Positions 1-6,173 are shown, numbered from the stretch's first letter. The stretch is DNA of 8,048 nucleotides from Acidobacteriota bacterium (GCA_021798655.1 JAJZFE010000126.1:1-8048), one strand, 5' to 3'. The notes: generated by a model not told the origin, from the sequence alone. Numbers and translations are program-made.

Positions 1-800
1 CCAGGCGTGGGGAAGGCGGTGATCTCAACGTCTACGGCGAGGCCTTCGAGCGGGAGGTCGGGGTTGGCGGGTTGCCAGTCGCGCAGGGTGTGGCGAGCCT
101 CCTCGCCCAACATGCGGTGCGGGGTGTCGGCGGCGGCGGGGAGCTGCTCGTCGCCTGCTGCTATATAGATAGTGCCGGTGATGCGCTCGTCGAGCGGGGT
201 GACGTAGTTGCCGACAGGGGCGGCGGGGTCGCGGTGGTTGTGGGGGCGGGCGTAGTGGAAGATGCCGACGACGGTGGGGTTGCGGCGGGTGAGGACGCGG
301 GCGATGCGGCCGGAACGACGGCCGTCACGAGCGGGCGGAGCCTCGTCGACGAGGACGAGATCGCCCTGCATGGCGCCGTTCAGCTCGTTGGGGGGGATAA
401 AGATGTCGCCGTCGCGGGTGGTGGAGGCGGATTCCGGGCGAACAAAACCGAAGCCGTCGCGGTGGAGGTCGAGCTTGCCGCTGACGAGCCTGTCGCGTGA
501 CGACCTGACTGTGTCCTCCATGCCCCGGAAGGGGTGAAAACGGGGGGTACGTTGGTCGCTAGTGGCTACATCCGTCGGTTCATTGGGATTTCCCGGAATT
601 GCCCAGTGATCTTCGCCGGCGCGGCGGAGTTCGCCGCGGGCGACCATGCGGGTGAGCTGCTCGACGAGGAGGCGGCGCTCGCGGCCGCCGCCCAGGCCGA
701 GTTCGCGGACGAGCTGCTTGTAGCCGGCGCGTTGATTGGCGGAACGGGCGATTCTATTGAGCAAATCGCGGTCTGAGCGGGGATAGGGGGTTCGCGCCAT
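1..800 (-). CDS. rnr: Ribonuclease R (N-terminal 266 codons; 3' end outside window)
   Basis: Three-prime to five-prime exoribonuclease of the RNB family, which degrades structured RNA in the cytoplasm. The minus-strand frame is open from the ATG at 800 to the window edge. Residues about 10-69 fit the winged-helix domain found at the N-terminus of RNase R, ending EDHWAIP. After a linker, residues 106-215 look like the first cold-shock OB fold, with GFGFVRPE, GDIFIPP, GAMQGDLVLV and GRIARVLTR; the sequence then runs on into the second, with LEGLAVDVEI near the edge. The catalytic RNB domain and S1 domain would lie beyond position 1. The ATG at 800 gives the full winged-helix domain; its ribosome binding site is weak (AAGG about 12 bases upstream). 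Family recognition is by motif only, and RNase II-like relatives are less likely because of the N-terminal helix-turn-helix. Confidence 0.88.
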   Translation of the reverse strand, partial: MARTPYPRSDRDLLNRIARSANQRAGYKQLVRELGLGGGRERRLLVEQLTRMVARGELRRAGEDHWAIPGNPNEPTDVATSDQRTPRFHPFRGMEDTVRSSRDRLVSGKLDLHRDGFGFVRPESASTTRDGDIFIPPNELNGAMQGDLVLVDEAPPARDGRRSGRIARVLTRRNPTVVGIFHYARPHNHRDPAAPVGNYVTPLDERITGTIYIAAGDEQLPAAADTPHRMLGEEARHTLRDWQPANPDLPLEGLAVDVEITAFPTP

Positions 801-1104
801 CGGTTGAGTCTGCCTTGAGATGAGGATACGCGGAGCGGAGGCCGGTGGGGCGGATGCCGATGCTGAGGCGGTGTAACTGGGGAGTTAATGCCGGAAGAAG
901 GTGGTTACTAAAAGTGGTAGTGCTCTCCCTAAATGGGAAAGTGGCGTCCATGACATAGGTAATGGTTACGGAATGGAGTAGTCGTATCCTCTTCTGACAT
1001 ATGGACTTAGCTTTGTTTCGCCGATACCTTCATATCAGTCAAGCAACACGACGCGACATTCTGTACCACCTAAATCTGAAGTTACCTGCCAAGGAGAAAA
1101 TACC
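801..1104. other. Divergent intergenic region between rnr and the peptide gene
   Basis: This gap separates the minus-strand rnr from the plus-strand peptide gene, so it should hold promoters for both. I cannot name a convincing -35/-10 pair for either. A TTACTA at 905-910 followed by AAGTGGTAGT at 912-921 is the most structured piece; related elements lie in front of the membrane protein gene at 1336-1361. A 65-codon minus frame starting at 951 runs into rnr out of frame and has no family resemblance, so I do not call it. Confidence 0.5.
1091..1096 (+). promoter_or_regulatory. Ribosome binding site of the small peptide gene
   Basis: AAGGAG lies eight bases before the ATG at 1105. It is a near-perfect Shine-Dalgarno sequence and one of the best in the window. 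It is a main reason to accept the 58-codon frame as a gene. Confidence 0.8.
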
Positions 1105-1281
1105 ATGAAGAACAACCTCATCCGCCTCTTCGTCCTGTCCCTCACCGTTGCCGGTTTCGGCGCTGCCTCGGTTTCCGCTCATGCTCGGACGACGAACAAG
1201 GCTGCTGTTGCTCCGTCTGGGATCATGGGCTCTCAGCCTCTGTGCGCGCCCTGGGGTGGCAACACCTGCGGACTCGACTAA
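1105..1281 (+). CDS. Small secreted peptide with C-terminal cysteine pair (58 aa)
   Basis: I do not recognise a family. The 58-residue product begins with a textbook signal peptide: MKNN and an Arg at residue 7, a hydrophobic core to about residue 23, and a likely signal peptidase I site after A-H-A at residue 27. The predicted mature part is about 31 residues, basic at its start (RTTNK) and ending PLCAPWGGNTCGLD, with cysteines at 47 and 54 that could close a small disulfide loop. A strong AAGGAG site precedes the ATG. The next gene, 98 bases downstream on the same strand, encodes a seven-helix membrane protein. No obvious terminator lies between them, although the membrane gene may have its own promoter. 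Roles as a signalling, structural or toxic peptide are all open. That it is translated is fairly likely; its function is unknown. Confidence 0.72.
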   Translation: MKNNLIRLFVLSLTVAGFGAASVSAHARTTNKAAVAPSGIMGSQPLCAPWGGNTCGLD

Positions 1282-1312
1282 TCCCACCTGCTGAAGCCGA
1301 TTTTGATTCATC

Positions 1313-1342
1313 TTGCAATCCCTCGCCGATTACCATTACTAT
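1313..1342 (+). promoter_or_regulatory. Candidate promoter of the seven-helix protein gene
   Basis: TTGCAA at 1313-1318 and TACTAT at 1337-1342, separated by 18 bases, resemble a sigma-70-type promoter. The -10 matches four of six consensus bases and the -35 is partial. The -10 lies inside a perfect inverted repeat, which would suit an operator. Prediction by eye only. Confidence 0.35.
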
Positions 1343-1348
1343 GTAGTA
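1337..1348. promoter_or_regulatory. 12-bp inverted repeat TACTATGTAGTA, possible operator
   Basis: TACTA and TAGTA are exact reverse complements around a TG centre. The element ends 31 bases before the start codon of the membrane protein gene and overlaps its candidate -10. The half-sites recall the TGTAGTA-type half-sites of BlaI/MecI repressors, but the spacing here is shorter than in those operators, so that comparison is weak. Downstream, AAGTGGTAGTTACT (1352-1365) carries further TAGT/ACT pieces. Confidence 0.4.
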
Positions 1349-1366
1349 TGCAAGTGGTAGTTACTC

Positions 1367-1371
1367 GGGAG
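1367..1371 (+). promoter_or_regulatory. Ribosome binding site of the seven-helix protein gene
   Basis: GGGAG eight bases ahead of the ATG at 1380 supports that start. Confidence 0.6.
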
Positions 1372-1379
1372 ATTACGAC

Positions 1380-2324
1380 ATGAGCGTAAAGATGCTTCTT
1401 GAATGCGCAGAGATCGCTGGTATTGTGGTGTGCCTCTCTGTGCTATCGGTCATGTGGCGGACGAAGCAGATCTCTAAGTTCAAAGCGCTCGCTTTGTACG
1501 TTTTGTCACTCGCAGTTCTTGAGTCGATTCAAGTACCGCTTCTATTTTTTAGGGCAGAACTTGGCATCAGCAAGATGCTTGATTACAAAATACTCTTCTA
1601 CTCCTCAGAAGTTCTCTCGCTGGTCGGAGTGATTTTAGTGCTTGCAATCCTTTATGGGGTGTTTCACGAGGCAATGCGACCCTTGAAGGGTCTGCAACGC
1701 ATGGGCACGATGGTCTTCAAGTGGGTCATTGCGGTATCGAGTATTCTGGGTCTGGTTATCGCGTTTGGACCACATATCCTCTCTTCTGGCAGCACTGCGG
1801 ATGTTGCCTTGACTACGGTTATCGAGCGTGCACAGGAGGGCGTCAATGTTCTGATGCTTTGCCTCCTGCTGTTCGTGTGTGTAGCGATCAAGCCGCTTGG
1901 GATGACATACCGCAGCCACGTTTTCGGCGTGGCCCTAGCACTTGGCATCATCTCGGTGACGGAGTTGGTGCAGTCAGCATGGTTCTACACAGGTGCGGCT
2001 CACTCGGTCTATTCGCCGATCTACCTGTTTGGCACGGTTGGGTATCTGTGTGCGCTCGGTACGCTGGGTGTTTGGATGGCGATTCCGGAGCCGGAGCGGA
2101 AGATGATTCTGCTGCCGACGACATCGCCGTTCTTCCACTGGAACCGCATCTCCGAGGCGCTGGGTGATTCGCCTGGGCAGGTGGCGATTGGCTTCAAGCC
2201 GAGCATGATCTCGCCGATTGAGGTGAAGATGATGACCGCCATGAGCAAGGCGAAGCGCGAGCGCGAGAGTGCTGCCGCTGCTGCTGAGGTTCATGAGCAG
2301 ATGGAGTCGGTTGCGGTTTCGTAA
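1380..2324 (+). CDS. Seven-transmembrane protein of unknown function with cytoplasmic tail
   Basis: I do not recognise a named family with confidence. The 314-residue product has seven hydrophobic helices at about residues 6-26, 35-57, 74-95, 113-134, 153-171, 180-202 and 213-235. Basic residues cluster in the loops after helices 1 (RTKQISKFK), 3 (HEAMRPLKGLQR) and 5 (KPLGMTYRSH), which puts the N-terminus outside and the roughly 80-residue tail inside. The tail carries PTTSPFFHWNRISEALGD (246-263) and then a charged, Ala-rich helix (MSKAKRERES and on), possibly a coiled coil or docking segment. No histidine kinase, GGDEF or other output domain is present. The gene sits directly downstream of a secreted-peptide gene and ends at an intrinsic terminator. 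It could be a receptor, an export partner or something unrelated; only the membrane topology is visible. Confidence 0.85.
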   Translation: MSVKMLLECAEIAGIVVCLSVLSVMWRTKQISKFKALALYVLSLAVLESIQVPLLFFRAELGISKMLDYKILFYSSEVLSLVGVILVLAILYGVFHEAMRPLKGLQRMGTMVFKWVIAVSSILGLVIAFGPHILSSGSTADVALTTVIERAQEGVNVLMLCLLLFVCVAIKPLGMTYRSHVFGVALALGIISVTELVQSAWFYTGAAHSVYSPIYLFGTVGYLCALGTLGVWMAIPEPERKMILLPTTSPFFHWNRISEALGDSPGQVAIGFKPSMISPIEVKMMTAMSKAKRERESAAAAAEVHEQMESVAVS

Positions 2325-2345
2325 GCTGGTGATTTGTGTTTGAGG

Positions 2346-2381
2346 CGGACAGGGCGATGGTTGCCCTGTCCGTTTTCGTTT
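2346..2381 (+). terminator. Intrinsic terminator after the seven-helix protein gene
   Basis: A perfect 10-bp stem (CGGACAGGGC / GCCCTGTCCG) with a 7-base loop is followed by TTTTCGTTT. It starts 21 bases after the stop codon and closes the peptide/membrane protein unit. Confidence 0.9.
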
Positions 2382-2714
2382 GCGGGGGTGGTGTGGTTCC
2401 GGGCTGTAAGAAGATGAGAGCGGTTCACGTTCAGGTATGGATGTCGTCCTATGAGACGCGCTTACAGCGCTCTGGTTCTGCCTGCCTCCTAACCTAGGCT
2501 TACGGCCCAGGCTGGTATGTGCCGCGCCTTTGGCGCTGAAACCGTGACGCTGTAGGTGTATGAGAAATGTGCTCGTGCGAGGGTTTCTCCGCTGCGCAGC
2601 GCGGTGAAGCTGCGCTGCTTCGGTCGAAACGGCATTGTTGTGGTTTGTGGGTGTGTAAGTGTGATGGATGTCGGGGCGATGTACTCTTGAGGCTGGCGAG
2701 GTGAGGAGAGTGCG
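2382..2714. other. Intergenic region with a cluster of small hairpins, no gene
   Basis: No open frame here shows coding character. It holds a series of short inverted repeats: GCGCT-TAC-AGCGC (2458-2470), CCTAGGC/GCCCAGG with one mismatch (2493-2511), GCGCC-TTT-GGCGC (2524-2536), the palindrome CGCTGCGCAGCG (2590-2601) and GAAGC/GCTTC (2606-2621). The layout resembles a REP/BIME-type intergenic element. A single window cannot show that it is repeated elsewhere. Confidence 0.5.
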
Positions 2715-4025
2715 ATGGAGCCGGTGACGCATGTGTTGACGGGGGCGTGCCTGGCGCGGGCGGGGTTCAATCGGCGGGCGGCGTATGCGACGTTGACGAT
2801 GGCCATTGCGGCGGAGATGCCGGACATCGACACGCTGTGGGGTTTGCGCGGGCCGGTGGAAGGGTTCGCGCATCATCGCGGGATCACACACACGTTGGTG
2901 GGGGTGCCGTTGGAGGCGGCGGTGCTGCTGGGTGCGGTGTATGGGCTGCACCAGTGGCGGGTGACGCGGGCGGCGCGGCTGCGGATTGGGCCGAAGTTTT
3001 CGAACAGGCCGCTGACGAAGGCCCCGGTGCGTTGGGGGTGGTTGTATGGGTGCGCGGTGGTGGCGCTGCTGAGCCATCTGCTGCTGGACTTTACGAACAA
3101 CTACGGGGTGCGGCCGTTGTATCCGTTCGATACGCACTGGTATGCGGCGTCGATTGCGTTCATCTTCGATCCGGTGATGTTTGGTCTGCTGGTGCTGGCG
3201 CTGGTGGTGCCGTCGCTGTTCGGGCTGGTGAGTGCGGAGGTGGGAGCGAAGCGGCAGGTGTTTCGGGGGCGCGGGCTGGCGATTGCGGCGCTGGCGTGCA
3301 TCGGCTGCTGGTGGGGGCTGCGGTATGTGGAGCACGCGCGGGCGGTGGCGATTGCGATGGTGCAGAGCTATGAGCAGGCTCAGGCTCCGGTGGCGGCGCC
3401 GGTGGTTGCTGCGGAGACGCCGGCTGACGCTGCCGATGCAGCAGGCAGCGACGCGGCGACGACCGAGCCGGCGACGGCGACGGATGGAAGTGTGGCGGCT
3501 GCGAGCGGCGAGGCTGCGACTGCGACGGTTGCACAGCCCGCCGAGATGGTGCAGCCCGAGCCGGTGGTGCTGTCGGTGCAGCGGGCGCTGGCGAGCCCGT
3601 CTCCGGTCAACCCGTTTCGTTGGTCGGTGGCGATGGACTATGGCCCGTTGATCCAGCTGGCGACGATGGATGCGCGGTCGGGTGCGATGACGACGAGCGA
3701 GGTGACGTATACCAAGCCGCAGCGCGATGCGGTGATTGCCGCAGCGGAGGCGAGTTCGCTGGGGCGGGTGTACCTGGACTGGTCGGAAATGCCGATCGTG
3801 ACCGAGGAGGAGCCGGCGGTGGGTGCGACACCGGCGACGGCGCGGAAGGTGACGTTGCGGGATGCGCGATTTATGGGTGAGGACATGCTGCAGATGTTGA
3901 CCGGCACGACTCCGCTGACCGCAGTGGTGACGGTGAATGCGGAGGGCCGGGTGGTGCGGCAGGCGCTGGACGGGCGGGTGCAGCGGCACTTTCCGGTGCT
4001 GATGACGGACCTGAGCCGACCTTAG
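2715..4025 (+). CDS. DUF457/YdjM-type membrane-bound metal-dependent hydrolase with extra C-terminal domain
   Basis: A putative zinc-dependent hydrolase of the inner membrane; the physiological substrate of the family is unknown. The N-terminal half has the family signature: His6 in THVLTGACLA, PDID at 36-39, HHRGITH at 53-59, and HLLLDFTNNYG at 121-131 with FD at 138-139, all potential metal ligands. Membrane helices lie at about 61-80, 108-125, 148-172 and 187-203. After the last helix comes an Ala/Thr/Pro-rich linker (about 221-285) and then a roughly 150-residue domain starting near VNPFRWSVAMDYG that I cannot assign. The core family is usually nearer 200-350 residues, so 436 is long. A GGTGAGGAG sequence seven bases before the ATG supports the start. 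The next gene begins 66 bases downstream on the same strand. Confidence 0.85.
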   Translation: MEPVTHVLTGACLARAGFNRRAAYATLTMAIAAEMPDIDTLWGLRGPVEGFAHHRGITHTLVGVPLEAAVLLGAVYGLHQWRVTRAARLRIGPKFSNRPLTKAPVRWGWLYGCAVVALLSHLLLDFTNNYGVRPLYPFDTHWYAASIAFIFDPVMFGLLVLALVVPSLFGLVSAEVGAKRQVFRGRGLAIAALACIGCWWGLRYVEHARAVAIAMVQSYEQAQAPVAAPVVAAETPADAADAAGSDAATTEPATATDGSVAAASGEAATATVAQPAEMVQPEPVVLSVQRALASPSPVNPFRWSVAMDYGPLIQLATMDARSGAMTTSEVTYTKPQRDAVIAAAEASSLGRVYLDWSEMPIVTEEEPAVGATPATARKVTLRDARFMGEDMLQMLTGTTPLTAVVTVNAEGRVVRQALDGRVQRHFPVLMTDLSRP

Positions 4026-4032
4026 CTTCCGT

Positions 4033-4038
4033 TACAAT
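4033..4038 (+). promoter_or_regulatory. Candidate -10 element upstream of the DUF6580-type gene
   Basis: TACAAT matches five of six -10 consensus bases and lies just after the upstream stop codon. I see no good -35 at the expected distance, so this is a weak prediction. If real, the downstream gene has its own promoter. Confidence 0.3.
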
Positions 4039-4091
4039 GGCAGCAGGTGCTGCGTGCGCCGACTTTCTGCGTCAGTAAAGGCCCAACGATT

Positions 4092-4625
4092 ATGGTGGCA
4101 ATCCTCGTACTTCTGCTGGCTGCGCTGAGCCGCCTGATCCCGCATGTGAACCACGCGGTTGCGTTCAACTTTACGGCGGTGGGCGCGGGCCTGCTGTTCT
4201 TCGGGTCGCGGCGTCCGCGCTGGCAGGCGGTGCTGGCGGTGGCGGTGATGGCGACGATGGATGCCTACCTGACGACGCGGGTGTATGGCTACGCGTTCCA
4301 TGTGCGCGAGTACCTGGTGACGTGGGCGTGGTACGCGGGCGTGTGCCTGACGGGCAGCGCGCTGCTGCGCAAGGTGACGGCGCTGCGCGTGGCTGCGGGC
4401 GTGCTGACTTCGGCGACGAGCTTTTTTGTGCTGAGCAACTTTGCAGTCTGGGCCAGCGGCGGGATGTATGCACACAGCGCGGCGGGGCTGGTGAGCTGCT
4501 ATGTTGCGGCGCTGCCGTTCTATGCGAATGATCTGCTGTCGACGGGGATGGTGGCGGCGGTGCTGTTTGGAGTGCCGGTGCTGGCGGCGAAGATGAGCGA
4601 GACGGCGGAGCAGCCCGTCTCGTAA
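4092..4625 (+). CDS. Small integral membrane protein, DUF6580-like
   Basis: The 177-residue hydrophobic protein has five or six membrane helices. Motifs that I associate with DUF6580 are SRLIPH then FNFTAVGAGLLFFG near the N-terminus, an Asp at 57 in the third helix, and SNFAVWASGGMYAHSA through YVAALPFYANDLL at 115-148. The function of the family is not established; its compact, all-helical form has some resemblance to transporter substrate-binding components, but that is speculation. I chose the ATG at 4092, preceded by AAAGG ten bases upstream, because the first helix begins there. A GTG at 4047 would add 15 residues (LRAPTFCVSKGPTI and so on) that look like translated leader. It may be co-transcribed with the upstream DUF457 gene. 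Confidence 0.75.
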   Translation: MVAILVLLLAALSRLIPHVNHAVAFNFTAVGAGLLFFGSRRPRWQAVLAVAVMATMDAYLTTRVYGYAFHVREYLVTWAWYAGVCLTGSALLRKVTALRVAAGVLTSATSFFVLSNFAVWASGGMYAHSAAGLVSCYVAALPFYANDLLSTGMVAAVLFGVPVLAAKMSETAEQPVS

Positions 4626-4672
4626 GGGGCGCGGGTGGGAGTGGACGCAGGTCTGAGGTGCGTACGACGCTC

Positions 4673-4743
4673 GAACTTTCCTGACAAAGAGACCCTCGGC
4701 CGATGCTTGAGCGAGCGCGGCTAAGCTGTAGTCGGGAACTTTC
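4673..4743 (+). promoter_or_regulatory. Duplicated GAACTTTC element upstream of the DUF3738 gene
   Basis: GAACTTTC occurs at 4673-4680 and 4736-4743, followed by CTG and TG respectively. GGAACTT is the classic -35 of sigma-E-like ECF promoters, but I do not see a matching -10 at the usual spacing. The pair may be a promoter plus a relic, a regulator site or chance. The rest of the 178-base gap shows nothing clear. Confidence 0.25.
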
Positions 4744-4803
4744 TGGTATTGGCTTCGTATTCTTGATTGGCTGAATGTTCAGTCGAACCTTGGGGTGCCC
4801 GCT

Positions 4804-5592
4804 ATGACCGAAAGTCGCGTTTGTCGAAGTCTGTTTGTGTCAACTGTTCTATTTATTTCCGCGCTTGGCATTCGCGCGCAAACTGTAACGCCGCAGAATC
4901 AGCCGGACGCCACGATTGAGGTGGCTGTCGTAAGGCCCCATCCTGCAGCGGTGATGCATAACAACTTCAGCTTTAAGGGGAATAGCTTCGAATTGGAGGA
5001 TCAGCCCTTGCTGATGCTGATTGCGTTTGCGTATTCGCTGAACGCACGGCAGATCGTGGATGCTCCCGGATGGGTGGCAGAGAAGCACTGGGACATCAGT
5101 GGGACGACGAACCTGACTGCTGACGCAACGTTTCCGCAGGAGCAGCAACTGGTGCGTGAACTCTTGAAGGAACGCTTCGGGCTGCAATTTCATCGTGAGA
5201 AGCGTGAGATGTCAGCCTATGCGCTTCAGGTAGTCAAGGGGCGGGCAAAGTTGACACCTGCAGCAGATCCGAGTGTGCAGCCACTGGAGTGGACGCAGGG
5301 CCATGACGGGCAGAGAACCGAGAACTACAGAAGCAGTACGATGACGGATTTTATTCTGATTAAGCAGCTATTCATGGATCGGCCGCTAGTCGATCAGACA
5401 GGACTGACGGGGCGATACGACTTCAAACTGACATACTCCTTTGGCGATGCACCAAATATGGACGCCGATGCAGATGCGCCTCCGACGCAGTTCACGGCGA
5501 TCAAGGAGCAGTTAGGGCTACAGTTTGAGCCGGTAAAGGCACCGGTTGAGGCCCTTGTGATTGACACCATCGGCGCGCCGACAGCGAATTAG
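4804..5592 (+). CDS. Exported DUF3738 / TIGR03435 family protein
   Basis: A member of the soil-associated TIGR03435 (DUF3738) family, whose function is unknown and which is strongly expanded in Acidobacteriota. The 262-residue product has a signal peptide (hydrophobic core 9-22, likely cleavage after IRAQ at 26). Family landmarks follow in order: IEVAVVRPHP (38-47), DQPLLMLIAFAYSL (66-79), APGWVAEKHWDISG (87-100), LLKERFGLQFHREKREM (120-136), DRPLVDQTGLTGRYDFKL (192-209) and LGLQFEPVKAPVEALVID (237-254). The length suits a stand-alone member. It lacks the M56/BlaR1-type membrane peptidase domain to which this domain is often fused. The ATG at 4804 is preferred over the GTG at 4795, which would add three residues and leave the signal peptide unchanged. 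The gene is monocistronic, with a terminator 8 bases after the stop. Confidence 0.92.
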   Translation: MTESRVCRSLFVSTVLFISALGIRAQTVTPQNQPDATIEVAVVRPHPAAVMHNNFSFKGNSFELEDQPLLMLIAFAYSLNARQIVDAPGWVAEKHWDISGTTNLTADATFPQEQQLVRELLKERFGLQFHREKREMSAYALQVVKGRAKLTPAADPSVQPLEWTQGHDGQRTENYRSSTMTDFILIKQLFMDRPLVDQTGLTGRYDFKLTYSFGDAPNMDADADAPPTQFTAIKEQLGLQFEPVKAPVEALVIDTIGAPTAN

Positions 5593-5600
5593 TGCGAGTG

Positions 5601-5625
5601 GGCCGTCCGTTGGGGCGGCCTTTTT
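5601..5625 (+). terminator. Intrinsic terminator after the DUF3738 gene
   Basis: GGCCGTCC and GGGCGGCC pair through eight positions (one G-U) around a four-base loop, followed by TTTTT. It shows that the GTG at 5592, which would overlap it, is not the start of the next gene. Confidence 0.88.
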
Positions 5626-5626
5626 G

Positions 5627-5657
5627 TTGCGGTTCGGCGATGTGGTTCGGCTATCCT
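5627..5657 (+). promoter_or_regulatory. Candidate promoter of the mogA/moaB-type gene
   Basis: TTGCGG (5627-5632) and TATCCT (5652-5657) are spaced 19 bases apart, longer than ideal. The -10 ends six bases before the ATG at 5664, so transcription would begin at or next to the start codon, giving a leaderless or near-leaderless mRNA. Confidence 0.35.
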
Positions 5658-5663
5658 GATGAG

Positions 5664-6173
5664 ATGACGAGGGCTTTGCTGGCGGGGCGGCGCGCGGTGG
5701 TGGTGACGGTGAGCGACCGCTGCCATCGAGGGGAGCAGGTGGATGCGTCGGGGCCGGCGGTGGTGGCGGTGCTGGCGGAGGCCGGGGCAGAGGTGGCTGA
5801 GTTGCTGGTGCTGCCGGACGAGCGGCCGCTGCTGGAGGCTGCGCTGCGTGCGGCGGCGGCGCGGACGGATTTGATTGTGACGACGGGCGGCACGGGGCTG
5901 GCGGAGCGGGACGTGACTCCCGAGGCGACGCTGGCGGTGTGCGATCGGCTGGTGCCGGGGCTGGCTGAAGTGATGCGTCAGGATGGGATGACGCGGACGC
6001 CGTTTGCGGCGTTGAGCCGCGGTGTGTGTGGGGTGTGCGGGCGTGCGCTGGTGCTGAACGTGCCGGGGAGTCCGGCGGGGGCGCGGAGTTCGCTGCTGGC
6101 GGTGCTGCCGCTGCTGGGCCATGCGTTGGACCTGCTGGCGGGGAAGACGGAGCACGTGCCGGCAGTGGAGTAA
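5664..6173 (+). CDS. Molybdenum cofactor biosynthesis protein, MogA/MoaB family
   Basis: Likely molybdopterin adenylyltransferase, which activates molybdopterin with ATP before molybdate insertion; cytoplasmic. The 169-residue MoCF-binding fold is complete: AVVVTVSDRC (11-20) then GEQVDASGP (23-31), TTGGTGLAERDVTPEAT (73-89) as the nucleotide/pterin-binding loop with the conserved acidic residues, and LNVPGSPAGA (131-140). The family includes E. coli MogA and the closely similar MoaB, and sequence by eye does not separate them, so no symbol is given. I chose the ATG at 5664 because the first beta strand follows directly; an in-frame ATG at 5640 or GTG at 5592 would extend into the promoter or terminator. 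One oddity is VCGVCGR at 121-127, where relatives usually carry no cysteines. The DedA-like gene follows 12 bases later. Confidence 0.88.
   Translation: MTRALLAGRRAVVVTVSDRCHRGEQVDASGPAVVAVLAEAGAEVAELLVLPDERPLLEAALRAAAARTDLIVTTGGTGLAERDVTPEATLAVCDRLVPGLAEVMRQDGMTRTPFAALSRGVCGVCGRALVLNVPGSPAGARSSLLAVLPLLGHALDLLAGKTEHVPAVE

Noticed and set aside
72..537. Plus-strand frames over the first 500 bases (Gly/Val/Ala-rich)
   Set aside because: They are antisense to the RNase R N-terminus, which has clear winged-helix and OB-fold motifs.
1039..1311. 90-codon minus frame across the peptide gene
   Set aside because: It has no signal or family motif, while the opposite strand has AAGGAG, an ATG and a signal peptide.
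1337..1348. Definite BlaI/MecI operator
   Set aside because: Half-sites look similar but the spacing is shorter than in known operators, and no BlaI or BlaR1 gene is present, so it is kept only as an unnamed palindrome.
1974..3989. A 671-codon open frame on the minus strand, opposite the seven-helix and DUF457 genes
   Set aside because: It is Arg/His/Pro-rich throughout, matches no fold, and runs antisense to two well-supported membrane protein genes and across a terminator. GC-rich codon bias on the plus strand explains the lack of stops.
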